Below, piece after piece: positions 33,401 to 45,140 of a DNA stretch of 64,000 bases. The DNA lies in NCBI GenBank assembly GCA_963772595.1, contig CAVYXZ010000003.1, forward strand, positions 1 through 64,000, in the 5' to 3' direction. The DNA comes from CAVYXZ01 sp963772595. Lineage in GTDB: Bacteria > Chloroflexota > Anaerolineae > Aggregatilineales > Phototrophicaceae. Position 1 is the stretch's first letter. The number at the start of each line of letters is the position of its first letter. A program made the translations under genes and the position numbers. The notes under the pieces are model-generated. The model did not search any database. It was not told where the DNA came from and worked only from the letters and a program-made list of their open reading frames with translations.

Positions 33401-34586
33401 TGATCGACCTCAGTGGACATCGACTTGATGCGTTCGGCCATGCCGGTGATCGACTGCGCCAGGGCGGAATTCCCCATCGTCGTGGCCGATAGATCGGAGT
33501 CGCGCCACTTTGCTGCCAGCGCCGTTACCTGTTCGTAGGGCCGCAGCGCATGGCGCAGCCCGTACTGTACCAGCAGGCTCAACACCAACCCGGCCAGCAG
33601 GCTCGCGCCAATCACCAGGATGGCCTGCCCATTGACGGCCTGAAAGGCGATATTCGCGTCATCAACCAGCACCACGCTCCAGGGACCATCGCTCGCCTGC
33701 GGGGCCGTGAGATCGCGCACCGACACAACATACTGACCGCTGCCAGCGCCATCCATCTCATGGGAGTTGTCGTGGAGAAAAGACATCAGGCCGGAGGTTA
33801 CGTATGGGATCTGACCCGCTGGCCTGGATAATCTCGAACAGCGCATCCTGAGTCTCAGCTTTGGTATCGGCCAGAAGCTGGTCACGATTATTGATGACTA
33901 GAAGCTGGCGGCCCACCGTTTTGTTGATCGCCACCCCCCCCGTCTCAAACAAGACACTGAACAGAACGTCGGACTGCACTTCAACCTGCACGGCACCGGC
34001 GACCTCGCTCCCGGCATCTCTGACCGGAGCCATGAACAGGAAGGTCGCAGCAGCTGTATCTTCGGTCAGGCTCTTGACCTCCTGCGGACTCAGCAGGACG
34101 ACATCCCCTGGCTTAGCCTGCAAGAACTCCTTCCAGAAGAACTGGTTCCACCGTCTCATCGGCATTGTCCATAACCTCCGTGCCGCGCATGGTCTGGCGA
34201 ACGCCAAACAGCACCTCGCCATCCGCGCTAATGTAGCGCAGCGCAGAGACACCGTTCCCATGCACAGCCATCCATTCCAGAAACAGGTGCAGGGCGGCCT
34301 CGCGCAAGTTGTTGGTCACGATCTCCGGCGCACTGCGTGCTCGGGCGAAAGCCTCCAACTCCGGCGCGTTGTCCAGCTCCGTTACGCTATCGACAATGTA
34401 CTCAATGCTGCCGTTCAAATCATGCAGCGCACTGGAAACCGCCTGTCCTTGCGATTGGCGCAGGCTCTGACCCGCGTTGGCGCGCAGAATGAAACTGCCG
34501 ATCAAGCCAATGGCCGCACAGACCAGCAGAATCACCGCCATCAGACGCCACATCATCTGTTGATTGGAGGATGAATTACGCAGCAT
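27448..34586 (-). CDS. Giant membrane hybrid histidine kinase with eight GAF-like domains, PAS and two receivers; two +1 frame breaks
   Basis: After repair the protein has about 2,378 residues. Order: transmembrane helix, extracytoplasmic sensor, second helix, HAMP-like segment, GAF, short GAF after a DWQ motif, two GAFs, PAS-like (SILATMPAGVLVLEA), four GAFs, HisKA with EFLANMSHELRTPLNS, HATPase (NLLSNATKF, DTGIGI, GGTGLGL), then two receivers. The first receiver has His in place of the conserved Lys (FLQHPI); the second is complete (VILDLRMPEMDG, LHKTD). Frame breaks lie at 34144-34145 (repair gives VEQFFWKEFLQ) and at 33806-33808 (repair gives SDPYVTSGLM), both in the sensor. The start overlaps the upstream stop as TAATG. 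Confidence 0.9.
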
Positions 34587-36875
34587 TATGATTCACTCCG
34601 CGACTCTGAAGCCTCGTGAATGGCCTGGCCCGAATGGCCGTTACCGTTCGTACTGCTGGGTGCGCCAGTCTGGTTAAGACGCACACTGACCTGAGGCGAG
34701 CGCAGCGCCATGCCGACTTCACGCACCGCCGTCTGCAAGATCTGGTCGATGTTGTTCTGCGAGGTCAGGCGCGAAGAAATCTCGTTTACCAGGCGCTCGC
34801 GCTGGGTGGCGCGCTGGCTTTCCTGGAACAGGCGTGCATTTTCCAGGTTCACCGCCAGTTGATCCGTCAGGTTCTGGGCCAACTGGACTTTGTTCTGGTC
34901 GAATTCGTCTTCGGGAACTTCCCATTCGACCGTACCCAGAAGCTGACCACGCAGGCGAATGGGGACCGCCAGTGGAATGGTATCGCGTTCGGTACGCTCG
35001 CCGACAACCACCTGCCCCTGGGCCAGCGCCTGATCGCGCAGCGGCTCCTGCGGGTCATTGAGCGGCTGAGAGCCAACCGTACTTTCCAGTTGGGATGTGC
35101 GCAGCCCGTTCAGATAATGATGCCAGGCTTCCAGCGTGGACTGCTGGCGCGCGCGCTCGATTTCGTTCAGGCGGCGCAGCGATTCGGTGTAGAGTCGGGC
35201 GTTTTCGATTGCCAGCGCGACCTGATCGGCCATCGCTTGCAGCACCTCCATCTGCTCCGGGCTGAAGGTGGCGCTGAGCTTGCTCTGCACGTCCAGCGCG
35301 CCGATCACCCGCTCGCCTATGCGCAGCGGTATCGCCAGTTCGGAGCGGGTATCCGGCAGAAACTCGTTGCGGCGGTGACCGGTGCCGGAGGCTGTGTCGC
35401 GGGTCAGCGTCATCTCACCGCTTTCCGTCGCGCGCCCTACCACGCTGGCACTGCCGACTTCCAGCCGGTGGCCGCGTGCCAGCAGCAGCAGCCCGACCTC
35501 GCCGGTACTGGCGCTCAGAACCGCGTAAGTGCCTTCGCCATCAATCAGGAAGACCTGGGCGTGATAAATGTTATCGAAACGCTCGACCAGCAGGTTCACC
35601 ACCTGGTCGATCAGGACCTGCAAATCGCGCTGAGTCGCCGCCGCATGGCTGATCTCGCGGGTGGCAGTGACATCGCGCACACGGGCTTCGATACGTTCTT
35701 CCAGATCCGTCACTAGCGTGACCACCTGGCGGCGCATCGTGGCGAAACTCCCGGCCAGATCGCCGAATTCATCCCGGCGGTCAATGTCTGGCACAGACAC
35801 GCTGTAATCGCCCCGGCCCATCGCCTGGATGGCCTGAGTGATGCGCCGCAGTGGGGGCACAAATAACTGAGTCCCCAGCAGCACCAGGATCGCCGTCAGC
35901 GCCATCAGGCCCAGGATGATGGCGAAACCCCGCTGCACGAAAAAGCGGAAGACCTGGCTTGTCACCGAATCAATTGTGCCCTGACTGGAGAAGATAAAGG
36001 GTGAGCGAGGAACCAGAGCGAAATAGCGGACGATCTGGGCACCGTCCTGCTGGATGACATCCTGATAACTGCCCTCCATTTGCAAGCGCCGCAGCGTATC
36101 ACTGTCGATGCCGATCTCAGGGCTTTCGTGGACGCCGTTCTCATCAATGACCAGACCGCGCGTCGTAATGAGCTGGCTGTGAATGTCAAGAAAGTCCAGC
36201 GAAAATTCCAGGACTTCGCGCTGTGTGACGTCCGTAATCATGCGCCCGACCAGATAAGCGCTGGTCGTATCCGCAGACGCCCCGTTAGCGGGCTGGAGAA
36301 CGCGAATGACATCAATAAGCGGCTTGTCGTTCTCATTCGCATCAATCGAGAGCGCCTGAGTTTTCGCCGGCAAGCCCGGCTTCAAGGCCGCGCAGGTAAG
36401 CCGACGAGTTCGAGAGGTCATCGCCGCCCGCAATCGAGACCTGACGCCCTGGCTCTGCGTGCAGGACGAGCTGGCCTTTCGCATCGAGCAGGTCTATATA
36501 TTCGAAGGAGGGATTACTCTTGTTGAGCAGGCTGTCCTGCAAGCCGTTGACCACGTTGGCCTTCGCAATCGGGTCCACTGTCTCACCCGAAAACGGTAGC
36601 ACGGCCTGGAGGCTGGCGCGCGTTAGGCTGCTGGCTAAATACGTATCCAGCGCATCCTGGGCATCATCGAAGATCTCGCTGACCTCACGCGCATGATAAG
36701 CGGCAGTTTCGGTGATAAAGGACTGCACGTTGCCTGAACTGACCTCTTGTATACTGCTGATCGCCAGGAACAGGGACAGACCCAGCGGCAGCAGCGCCGC
36801 CACCAACAGCCCAGCCAGCAGCTTGACCCAGATGGGCCAGGATTTGAGGCTTAAACGGCTGGTAAACTCGTTCAT
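34586..36875 (-). CDS. Membrane sensor with HAMP and two GAF domains, no kinase; +1 frame break
   Basis: After repair the protein has 762 residues: a transmembrane helix (about 17-42), a Cache-like extracytoplasmic domain, and a second helix (GFAIILGLMALTAILVLLG). A HAMP domain (PPLRRITQAIQAMGRGDYS) precedes GAF1, which has the STGEVGLLLLARGHRLEVGS signature, and a compact GAF2 after the EAWHHYL motif. There is no HisKA, HATPase or output domain. The break is at TTTT 36361-36364; dropping one base gives AGLAGETQALSIDANEND. It overlaps its upstream neighbour by ATGA. It probably modulates the downstream kinase, perhaps by dimer contact. Confidence 0.85.
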
Positions 36876-38554
36876 AGGGCTTCCTCCGGCTGCGATCCGC
36901 TCATCAGCACGTCAGGATTTACGTGAATGCGGGTGTAGATCGCGCCCAGCGCCTCATTGAAGCTCTGCGCTGCCGTATCCAACAAGGTATTGATCTCCTG
37001 CTGGCCTAAGAGCATCGTGGCGACCTCACTGGTCTTACGTTCGCGGCGGGCCTGCGCCTGTGTCTGTTCCACCAGACGGGCGTTATCCAGCGCCGTTGCC
37101 AGACGATTAGCGACCTGATAGGCCATCTCGATCTGGCGATCCGTCAATTTTGTCTGGAGCGGCAGGCCGAAGGACATGGCCCCCAGCACTTCGTCGCGCT
37201 GCTTGATGGGCACGCTCACAATCTGTTCGTTGTCCTGCGTTACGATAACGATCTCGCCGCGCATCATGGCCGGTCGCAAATGTTCCGGCAGGTCTATTGC
37301 CGGGGTCAGCGCCTTGCGCGAAGCCAGCATATCGAAACCGATGGCATGTTGGCCCCGGCTGTCCAGATAATTGAGCCAATCGCTGCCGAGGCTCTGGTCG
37401 ATCTGGTGCCGCAGCCGGGCGACCTGCTGTTCCAGCGCCGTGTTGCTCTCCTCGCGTTCGGCGACCCGCGCTTCCAGGGCTTCCTTTTCGCGCTGCCGGG
37501 CCACCCACTGCGCCAGATCACTGGCGATGATTTCCAGAATGGCGATCTCCTGCTCGTCGAAAGGGTTCACGACGGCATCGCTTTGCACATCCAGCACACC
37601 CAGGCTCGTCGCCTCCACAATCAGCGGCAGGGCGATGCCGTAGGTGATCGACGGCAGCAGATGACTGCGCTCTTCGTAGAGCGAATCCTGCGTGGCGATC
37701 ACCAGGCGCTGGTCACGATTGGCGACACGGATAATGCTTTCCAGAGGTAAATCGGTACGGCGGATGCTGAAGCGCGTGCCGATACCCGTACGGACATAGG
37801 TGTTCAGCCGCCCCGCCGTGTCGTTGAGATGCACCTGCATGTAAGCATATTTCATATCGCCGACCAGCGTATCCGACACGGTCACCATCATCGCGTTTTC
37901 GCTGAGGGCTTTACTCAGTTCGCTGCGCAGGTTGCGCAAGTGGCGGATACGTTCGTCGCGTTCCAGGTCCTTGCTGGCAAGGCGTTCGCCGGTGCTGCCG
38001 AACAACCAAAGCAGCAGCAGCGTCAATCCCAGGCCGATCAGCAAAACGGCGAGGTCATCCGGGACCGCTCCGGCATAATCCACAACCACGCGCGTCTGGC
38101 TGAAGTTCTGGACAATGGCGATGTAGATCACCGCAATGAACATCACGCCGCCCACCGCCAGCAAGCCGGACCGGTTCAAAAAGACTGCGGCGAAAATCAG
38201 CGGCAGCAGCAGCAAGAGCGCATCGGTGCCGTTCAAATGGTCCAGGCGCGGGGCCAATACCATGAAGATGACCAGCCCTAGCGAAAAACTACTGGCGCGG
38301 TAGAGCAAACCTGATAAAAGCTGCTGGTGAGAGGCAACGACCACGGCCAGCATCATGATACTCAGGATCAGGTCGCCCAGCGGCAGTGCGCGGCCTACAA
38401 GAATTGGTGGGACGACCATGTTCAGGAAATACAGGAGGATGTAGACGCTCAACGCCGCGTTAAAGAACAGCAGCAGACGGGCGCGATGATAGTCAAGCTG
38501 GTTGTTGTAGAGGACCCGAAAACGTGCCAGATACCCACGGACGAAATTAAGCAT
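36872..38554 (-). CDS. Polytopic membrane protein with two GAF domains, no kinase
   Basis: The 560 residues begin MLNFVRGYLARFRVLYNNQ. Six or so transmembrane helices (about 28-180) precede a coiled segment, GAF1 (ITYGIALPLIVEATSLGVLDVQ), a second coiled coil (EARVAEREESNTALEQQVA), the SDWLNYL motif and a compact GAF2 (VSVPIKQRDEVLGAMSFGL). A short helix-rich end resembles the GAF linkers of its paralogues. The ATG at 38554 has a strong GGAGG with eight-base spacing inside the end of the upstream gene, and overlaps it by eight bases. The longer frame from 38614 lacks such support. There is no output domain. Confidence 0.87.
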   Translation of the reverse strand: MLNFVRGYLARFRVLYNNQLDYHRARLLLFFNAALSVYILLYFLNMVVPPILVGRALPLGDLILSIMMLAVVVASHQQLLSGLLYRASSFSLGLVIFMVLAPRLDHLNGTDALLLLLPLIFAAVFLNRSGLLAVGGVMFIAVIYIAIVQNFSQTRVVVDYAGAVPDDLAVLLIGLGLTLLLLWLFGSTGERLASKDLERDERIRHLRNLRSELSKALSENAMMVTVSDTLVGDMKYAYMQVHLNDTAGRLNTYVRTGIGTRFSIRRTDLPLESIIRVANRDQRLVIATQDSLYEERSHLLPSITYGIALPLIVEATSLGVLDVQSDAVVNPFDEQEIAILEIIASDLAQWVARQREKEALEARVAEREESNTALEQQVARLRHQIDQSLGSDWLNYLDSRGQHAIGFDMLASRKALTPAIDLPEHLRPAMMRGEIVIVTQDNEQIVSVPIKQRDEVLGAMSFGLPLQTKLTDRQIEMAYQVANRLATALDNARLVEQTQAQARRERKTSEVATMLLGQQEINTLLDTAAQSFNEALGAIYTRIHVNPDVLMSGSQPEEAL

Positions 38555-40178
38555 GAGCTGCCCCTCCGTTTTCATCAGGCACACGTCCGAGCCGGATCGC
38601 GCTGCGCTGCGCACCCAACACGTCGCTGAGTTCCGTCAGCGTGATACGCAGCAGATCATCGACGGAAGGCGAGGCTTGATACTGGGTCACAAGCTGGTTA
38701 ATCAACTGCTCCTGGGCGGTCGCGGCCCGCGCTTCTTCGAACAGACGGGCGTTCTCCAGGCTGGTCGCCAGACGATCCGCCACCGCGTTTAACATCTCCA
38801 GCGAAGTCTGCATATCCCCGAACTCGTCCAGTTCCACTTCCATCGCGCCGATGACTTCGCCGCGCACCACCACCGGCACAGCCACCACACCGGGCCGCCC
38901 GTTAGCCGCATGAATAACGGTCTCGCGCTTATGCGCCGCCTCAGTCAGGGCCTCGTCCCAGTAAACATCGTTTGCAATCACATCGTCGTTCAGCGTCACA
39001 CCGCGCGCGTTGGGGACCTGCTCGACGTAATGTTCCCAGGCGGAACGGGTCAACTGCTGGTTCAGACGTTGAATCTCACGCAAATTGGTCTCCGCATCGC
39101 GGTAGAGACGTTCCTGCTCGCGCGCGCTGCGTTCCTGGCTTTCAAAGAGGTTCACGTTGCGCACCGCCGCCGCCAGCAGGCTCGCCATTGATTCAAGCGC
39201 GTCAATATCCTCCACGCGAAAGGCATCGGGCTGGGTGCTCTGCATATCGAGCGCGCCGATTACCTGCTCGCCGTCAAACAGGGGCACGACCAGTTCGGCA
39301 CGGGTATCCGGCAGCAGCGGGTTGGCGCGGTAAATCGCATCGGAATCGGTATCACGGGCCAGGACCCGGCGGCCATCGCGGGTGGCACGGCCTACCGCAC
39401 TGTTCGAACCCACGGCCAAGCGGTGGCGACTGGCTAGCAACCGCTCGCCGACCTTACCGGTGCTGGCGACCAGTTCGGCCTGATCGCCGGTCACGAGAAA
39501 GACCTGGACGTGATAAAAATCGAAGCGATCCTGAATAAGCTCGACAGTGCGGTTGAACAACTGGCGCAGGTCGCGGATATTGGTGGCTGCCTGCCCGACT
39601 TCGGTGGTCGCCTGGAGCAGCAGCAAAGTTCGATGCCCGGACTGAATGACCCGCTGAAGTTCAAATAAGATGTAGCGCGCGCCCAGCCCTATCATCATGA
39701 TTAACATCCACGTGACCAGCATCTCCACCAGCGCGGCAGAGGGACCGCCATCCGGCGCAATGGGTGAGATGGTCCGCAGCATAATGACGTAGCGGGCAAG
39801 CATGGCGATAAAACTGGTGACGTAAATCGGAAAAGCCACCAGGAAACCCGCCGCCACCATTGCCAGGATGCCCAGGAACAGGAATTGATCGGTCCAGAGC
39901 AGGCTGAGCAGCACATAGGCCAGCGTCACCAGCAGGCCGCCCAGTTCGATCAAACGCAGAAAGTGCATGATCCCCAGCAGGCCGAGGTTATACACCACAA
40001 ACAGCAGGGCATAGAAGACAAACGGCCCCGGCGTGTGATTGAGCAGCAGCGTGATGAACAGGCCCATTCCCATAATGACGCCGATGAGCGCCAGCACCTG
40101 GGTGATGCGCTGTTGAATCAGAACCAGCAGAGAGCCTTCGGTGTGGGCTTCAAACAGCGAATCAATATACACCATCAT
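38547..40178 (-). CDS. Polytopic membrane protein with two GAF domains, no kinase
   Basis: The 543 residues begin MMVYIDSLFEAHTEGSLLVL. Six transmembrane helices (about 25-175) are followed by GAF1 (STGKVGERLLASRHRLAVGS, RAELVVPLFDGEQVIGALDMQS), a coiled linker, the SAWEHYV motif, a compact GAF2 (VAVPVVVRGEVIGAMEVEL) and a terminal helix. The architecture matches its two neighbours, so these genes arose by tandem duplication. The start overlaps the upstream stop by four bases. GAF domains bind small ligands or haem-type cofactors; no Cys or His signature points to one. Confidence 0.87.
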   Translation of the reverse strand: MMVYIDSLFEAHTEGSLLVLIQQRITQVLALIGVIMGMGLFITLLLNHTPGPFVFYALLFVVYNLGLLGIMHFLRLIELGGLLVTLAYVLLSLLWTDQFLFLGILAMVAAGFLVAFPIYVTSFIAMLARYVIMLRTISPIAPDGGPSAALVEMLVTWMLIMMIGLGARYILFELQRVIQSGHRTLLLLQATTEVGQAATNIRDLRQLFNRTVELIQDRFDFYHVQVFLVTGDQAELVASTGKVGERLLASRHRLAVGSNSAVGRATRDGRRVLARDTDSDAIYRANPLLPDTRAELVVPLFDGEQVIGALDMQSTQPDAFRVEDIDALESMASLLAAAVRNVNLFESQERSAREQERLYRDAETNLREIQRLNQQLTRSAWEHYVEQVPNARGVTLNDDVIANDVYWDEALTEAAHKRETVIHAANGRPGVVAVPVVVRGEVIGAMEVELDEFGDMQTSLEMLNAVADRLATSLENARLFEEARAATAQEQLINQLVTQYQASPSVDDLLRITLTELSDVLGAQRSAIRLGRVPDENGGAAHA

Positions 40179-41899
40179 GAGGCACTGTCCTTTCCATTGC
40201 CGTTGCCGTTGGACTGTGCGACGGGCGGCGCGCCTAACTGGATGGACACCCGGTTCACCTTTAAGATTTCCTGCAAGCTGCGTGCAGCCTCGACCAGCGT
40301 CTTTTCGACATCGCTGCTGGCCTGCAAGCGCGACCCGGCTTCGTTGATAAGCGCCTCACGCTGGGCGATTCGGCGGCTTTCCTCGTACAGACGGGCGTTC
40401 TCTGCGGCCAGGCCGAAGCGTTCGCTCACCCCTTCGAGAAGCTGGCGGTCGTCCTCAGAAATCGCGCTCCTGGCGTCAATTTCGAACTCCATCGCGCCGA
40501 TCACCTGCCCACGTACCCGCACCGGCACGGAGATCAGGCGGCCCGTTTCGGCTTCGCTGTCCAGGATGCGATTCTCGCGCGCTGCCGCCAGAAGCTGCGG
40601 CGTCCAGCTTTCGTTGACCTGCGACTTGCTGAGGTCGAAATCGAGATCAAGGCCCCGGTGAACCTGGTTGGCCTCCAGGAAAGTTGACCATGCCTGCCCG
40701 GTCAGGCGGCGGTTCAGCTCTTCGACCTGCTGCAAGGCCGCCTGCGTCTGTTCCACCAGGGTCCGGTTGGCCTCAAGCTGCTGCGCTGTTTCTTCGACCA
40801 GCCGGGCATTGTCGATGGTGATAGCGGTATGGGCGGCCAGAATCTGGAACATCGGCAGTTGGCGTTCGGCAAAAGCGGTCACAGAGTGGCTGTGCAGATC
40901 CAGCGCGCCAATGACTTTGGAGCCGACCATCAGGGGGAAGGCCACCTGCGTCCTGGTTTCAGGTAAATAGGGATTGCGCTGGCGCAACTCGCCCCCGGCA
41001 TAGCGGTTGATGACGGGTACGGCATCTACCAGAGCCATACCCACCACCGAGAGCCGGTCCAGTTTAGCGCTCAAGCGCGCCTCCAACAGATGGCGTCCGA
41101 CTTCGCCGGTACTGGCGACCAGCATCGCCTTTTCCTGGCCTTCGTCGAGCAGGTAAATCTGAGCGTGATAGACCTCGGCATAATCGTCAACAATGTGCTT
41201 GATGGTCTCGTCAAGTGTGGCGGCCAGCGTGCGGCGGCGGCTGATTTCCTGGCTGATTTTCACAGTGATGTCGGCCAGCCGCTCTTGTTCGCTGACCAGT
41301 TCCAGCGAGCCTTCTTCACGGCCCAGGCGTGAGACGCGCACGAAGAGATAGACCACGCTTGCCGAAAACAGGATCAGCAGCAGGCCGAACAGCAGTTCAA
41401 GCCCCAGGTTGCTGTAAGTCAGGGCATCCGGCGGCAGTTGGCTGCGACGTGAGAGGCCAAAAAACAGTGTCATCAGCGAGAAACCGGTCCCCAGCAGCAG
41501 CCCGACCTGGCCCAGCAGCAGCCCGGCCAGCAGCAGCGTGGTCACCAGCGCCATCCCCCCGGCAATCAGGTTGAAGCCCTGCATCGCCATGCCCAGGCCC
41601 GCGCTCATGGCCCACGACAAGATCACAGCCAGGGCCGCCAACCGGATCCTGCCCAGGCGGGTTAGCAGATAACTGGCCGCGCTGAAGACCAGAAGCCCCG
41701 TCAGGGAGAGGCTAATCGTCGCGTTGTGTCCGGCCATCTGCCAGATGGTCTCCCCGGTCGTGGCATCCAGCAGCGTCAGGCTCAGAAAGATCAGACAGCC
41801 CAACAGGAGGCCGGGCACGCTGTAGATAATACGCGCGCGTTCCCGGTCCACCAAACTCGTATAAATTGACGTTGGAAACAGTTTATTCAAGACTGTCAT
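40175..41899 (-). CDS. Polytopic membrane protein with two GAF domains, no kinase
   Basis: The 574 residues begin MTVLNKLFPTSIYTSLVDR. About six transmembrane helices (about 28-190) precede GAF1 (STGEVGRHLLEARLSAKLDRLS, VAFPLMVGSKVIGALDLHS), the QAWSTFL motif and a compact GAF2 (ISVPVRVRGQVIGAMEFEI). A low-complexity end (NGNGNGK) closes the protein. There is no kinase, cyclase or other output domain. It lies 16 bases downstream of the large soluble GAF gene and couples to the next gene by ATGA. It probably works as a sensory subunit. Confidence 0.87.
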   Translation of the reverse strand: MTVLNKLFPTSIYTSLVDRERARIIYSVPGLLLGCLIFLSLTLLDATTGETIWQMAGHNATISLSLTGLLVFSAASYLLTRLGRIRLAALAVILSWAMSAGLGMAMQGFNLIAGGMALVTTLLLAGLLLGQVGLLLGTGFSLMTLFFGLSRRSQLPPDALTYSNLGLELLFGLLLILFSASVVYLFVRVSRLGREEGSLELVSEQERLADITVKISQEISRRRTLAATLDETIKHIVDDYAEVYHAQIYLLDEGQEKAMLVASTGEVGRHLLEARLSAKLDRLSVVGMALVDAVPVINRYAGGELRQRNPYLPETRTQVAFPLMVGSKVIGALDLHSHSVTAFAERQLPMFQILAAHTAITIDNARLVEETAQQLEANRTLVEQTQAALQQVEELNRRLTGQAWSTFLEANQVHRGLDLDFDLSKSQVNESWTPQLLAAARENRILDSEAETGRLISVPVRVRGQVIGAMEFEIDARSAISEDDRQLLEGVSERFGLAAENARLYEESRRIAQREALINEAGSRLQASSDVEKTLVEAARSLQEILKVNRVSIQLGAPPVAQSNGNGNGKDSAS

Positions 41900-41915
41900 T
41901 CGGCCTCACCTCGCC

Positions 41916-44900
41916 TTATTCAACCGTGTCCTGATCGCCATCCAGGAGCGGTCTTGTGAGCGCTTCCGTGCCCAGGCGAATGCGTGCCCGACGCGCACCG
42001 AGCGCCTGTCCCAGGTCATTCACCACGATATGCAGCATACTTTCGACCTGACTTTCCCGCTGTAAGCGCACGGCGATGTCGTTAATCAGGGCTTCGTCGC
42101 GCGCCTCGCGCTGGTTGCGGTCGTAGAGCAGCGCGTTTTCGACCGCTGTCGCCAGTTGGTCGGTCATCTGCTGGAAGACGATGGCATCTGTCTCGGAATA
42201 GGCAAAGGGGCGCGTGTGCCCCACGCTGAAAATGCCGAGCGGCCTGGTCGGCGAGCGCATCGGGGCCACCAGCAGCGAACGCACGTTGCTGGCGCTCTCT
42301 GGCAGCTCCCAGGAAGCCCTGGAGGTATCCGAGACGTGCAGCAGCGCTTGATTCTTCCAGGCGCGCGTCGCAGGCATACGGTCGCCCAGGGTCAGCAGCG
42401 GCCCTTTGCCCAGATCAATGTGATTTTCGCTTAACCGGTAAAGGGCATACAGCGCAACCTCACGCAGGCGGTTGAGGCGGTTGTCATAGATCAGGATCTG
42501 GTATCCACTCAATCGGAATGACGTGCTGGCTCTCGTTGAGCACGGTCTTCATCACACTATCCATATCCAGGCCCTGCTGCAAGGACTGGACAAAACTACT
42601 AACCATTTGCATTTGTTCAGAACGCTGGCGCGATTCGTTGAGCAGGCGGATATTCTGCAAGCCGACCGCCATCTGCCCCAGGATCGTCTGGGCGATTTCG
42701 ATCATATCGCGGCTGAACTGCCGGTTCGGCTGGCGGATGTCGAGTCGAACATACACGGCCAGTTCGCCATTCAGCGCCAGCGGCAGCAGCAGCATACTGT
42801 CAATTTTCTGCTGGGCCAGCCCGGCCCGGCGGCTTTCGGGAATAGCCGTGTTGTGAGCGACATCGCTCAGCACACGGACCGGGTCCCCTTCGTTTACCAA
42901 CAGGTCCTGCGCCGGTATCCGGCGTCCCAGTACACCCTCCAGCGGATACTCAGCCAGGATATGCCCGCTGCCGCTGCCGTCGATCACGCAGACATGCCCG
43001 TAATCCATGTCCAGCGTCGTCACCAGGGCCTCAATACTGTGCCCCAGAAGCTGCTCCTCGTCGGTCGCCACCGTAATCGCGGTCGAGAGTTGGTTGAGGA
43101 TCTGCAACACAGAGACCTGCCTGCCCAGGGAATCCGCGCTGCTGCGCGCGTCCTGAAGCAGATGCAGCGACTGCGCTACGATCTCCATCTGACCCCGCGC
43201 GGCCCGATACAGACGCCGCAGCCGGTCATCGAAGACACGCGGTTGAGGATAAACCACCCGGATCAGATCGCGCAGGCGGCCCCGGTTCTGAAATCGGCAC
43301 CAGGACGGCGCTGCCGGCCAGGTCATCCGGCTCCTCACCCAGAATCAGCTTGCGTTCGTCATCGGACAACATGCCGGTGTCTTCGATAAAGCGCAGATCG
43401 TTCAGATCATCCACCAGCACGGCCAGCCGCAGCGGCCCTTGCGTGCCCAGTGTCGCCACGACAGACTGCCGGATGGTCTGCACCCGCTCAGATTTGAGAA
43501 TGTGCTGGGCGATCATATCCACCAGCAAACCGCTTTCAGGGTCGTATTCGAGGCTGCTGTGCAGAATTTGCGCGGCATCCGGGGCGATCAATCGCAGCGC
43601 GCGCAGCAAATCCGCCGTATCCTGTGCAACGATCAACTGCTGGCTCATCTCGTGCAGCAGCCGGGTCTCTTCCAGCGTCTCGTCACTCTGCTCTAATAAC
43701 TGGCGATTGCGTACTGCCACACCGATCTGGTCCGCCAGGGTATTGAAGGCATCGACCTCAATCGAACTGAGGGGGTGCTGGCTGTGGTGCAGAATTTCGA
43801 GCGTGCCCAGCACCTGGCCCCCGGCCCGCAGACCAAAGGCAGCCAGCCACTTGACCGGCTCACCGCCGACCAGCCGCTGGTAGATTTCCGGCACCAGCCC
43901 GAAACCTCTGCCGGGGTCGCCCTCCAGGACCACCGGCTGCCCGCGCCAGAGGTAATCGAGCTTTTGATTGTCCGGCAGGAGCGGCGAATACGGCGATTGA
44001 GCACCAGCCACCGGCCCGCTCGGCACGGCCAGCGCTACCAGCGCCCGCCCAGTAGGCCGGACTTCGGCGTCCAGCGCCTGATCGAAGAAAGTCAGCGCCA
44101 CCCCGGCCATATGCCGCGCAATCGTATCGGCTGCGGCCTGCGCCATCTCGTTATAGCTCGACGCCGTCGCAATCATCCGGCTCGACTGCACCAGATTATC
44201 GGCGATCATGCGCGTGGACTGCGCCTCATCGCGGAACTGGCGCACATAGAACAACATGCTCAGGTGCTGCGCCAGCCGGTCAATAGACAGTCGCAGACTG
44301 TCCGTCAGCGATTCACTATGCCAGAATTCCACCAGCAGCAGGCCCGCCGTGCTGCCCTCCAGGATCAAGGGCCAGATAGCGACCTGCTGGATGTTATGCA
44401 CTTTCAGCCAGGCATAGAGCGCCGTCCCCAGCACCTCGGTGCCCTGCGCATCGTCGGTCTGCAAAATCGAGAGCCGCTGCCGGTCAATGACCCGCTGGAG
44501 CGCAGGCGGGGGTCTGTGCCAATCAAAAGGCCGCTCCCAGGTTGAAGCGGCCAGACCCAGGCCCGTCACCTGGTCTTCAAAATCGTGCTGGACGTGCAGC
44601 AGGCTCAACTGTACCGTGTTGACCTGCCCTCCAAAGAGTTCATCGTGAATCAAACGCAGGACCGCGTCCTGGCTTTGCTGGGCATTGATCCCGGCCAGCA
44701 CCCGCCCCAGAGCCACCTCCATCTGCTGGCGTTCGGCCTGACGCAGCGCCTCACCCAGCGGCTCGACCAGCAGCCGCAGCCAGGCCCGGCTGTCCGCCTG
44801 AGCATCCTCGACCTGTGCAGCCAGCAGGATACTTTCGCTGAGGCGCACACAGACCAGCCCCTGGTGGATCAGGGTGTCTTCGGAGGCGATATTTTGCAGT

Positions 44901-45109
44901 GCGTCGGTATTGGAACTGTGAATCAGGTGGAGGTCGCCGCCTTCGGCACCTTCAAAAAAATGCAGGTGCAGGATCGCGGGCCAGATCGCTTGCAGGGGTG
45001 GCAGCGCGATCTCAAGCAGTTCGGCAGGGCCGCGCTGGTCGGCCAATCCCTGGTCCAGCGCGTGAATAAGCTCAGGGAGCTTCCCTGGATTCGGCGCCGC
45101 GTTCATCAT
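41916..45109 (-). CDS. Large soluble multi-GAF sensor without kinase; two +1 frame breaks
   Basis: After repair the protein has 1,063 residues with at least four GAF-like segments separated by coiled helices (signatures AIWPLILEGSTAGLLLVEFW, AFGLRAGGQVLGTLEILHH, LLLPLALNGELAVYVRLDI, LLVAPMRSPTRPLGIFSVGH). No transmembrane helix and no HisKA, HATPase or receiver domain is seen. Breaks lie at 43280-43285 (repair gives VLVPISERGRLRDLI) and near 42503 (repair gives VIPIEWYQILIYD). It follows the receiver genes after 31 bases. It may carry ligand information to the membrane sensors, but no direct evidence exists. Confidence 0.83.
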
Positions 45110-45140
45110 TCAGGCTCCTGACATAGAGAACGTTATATGA

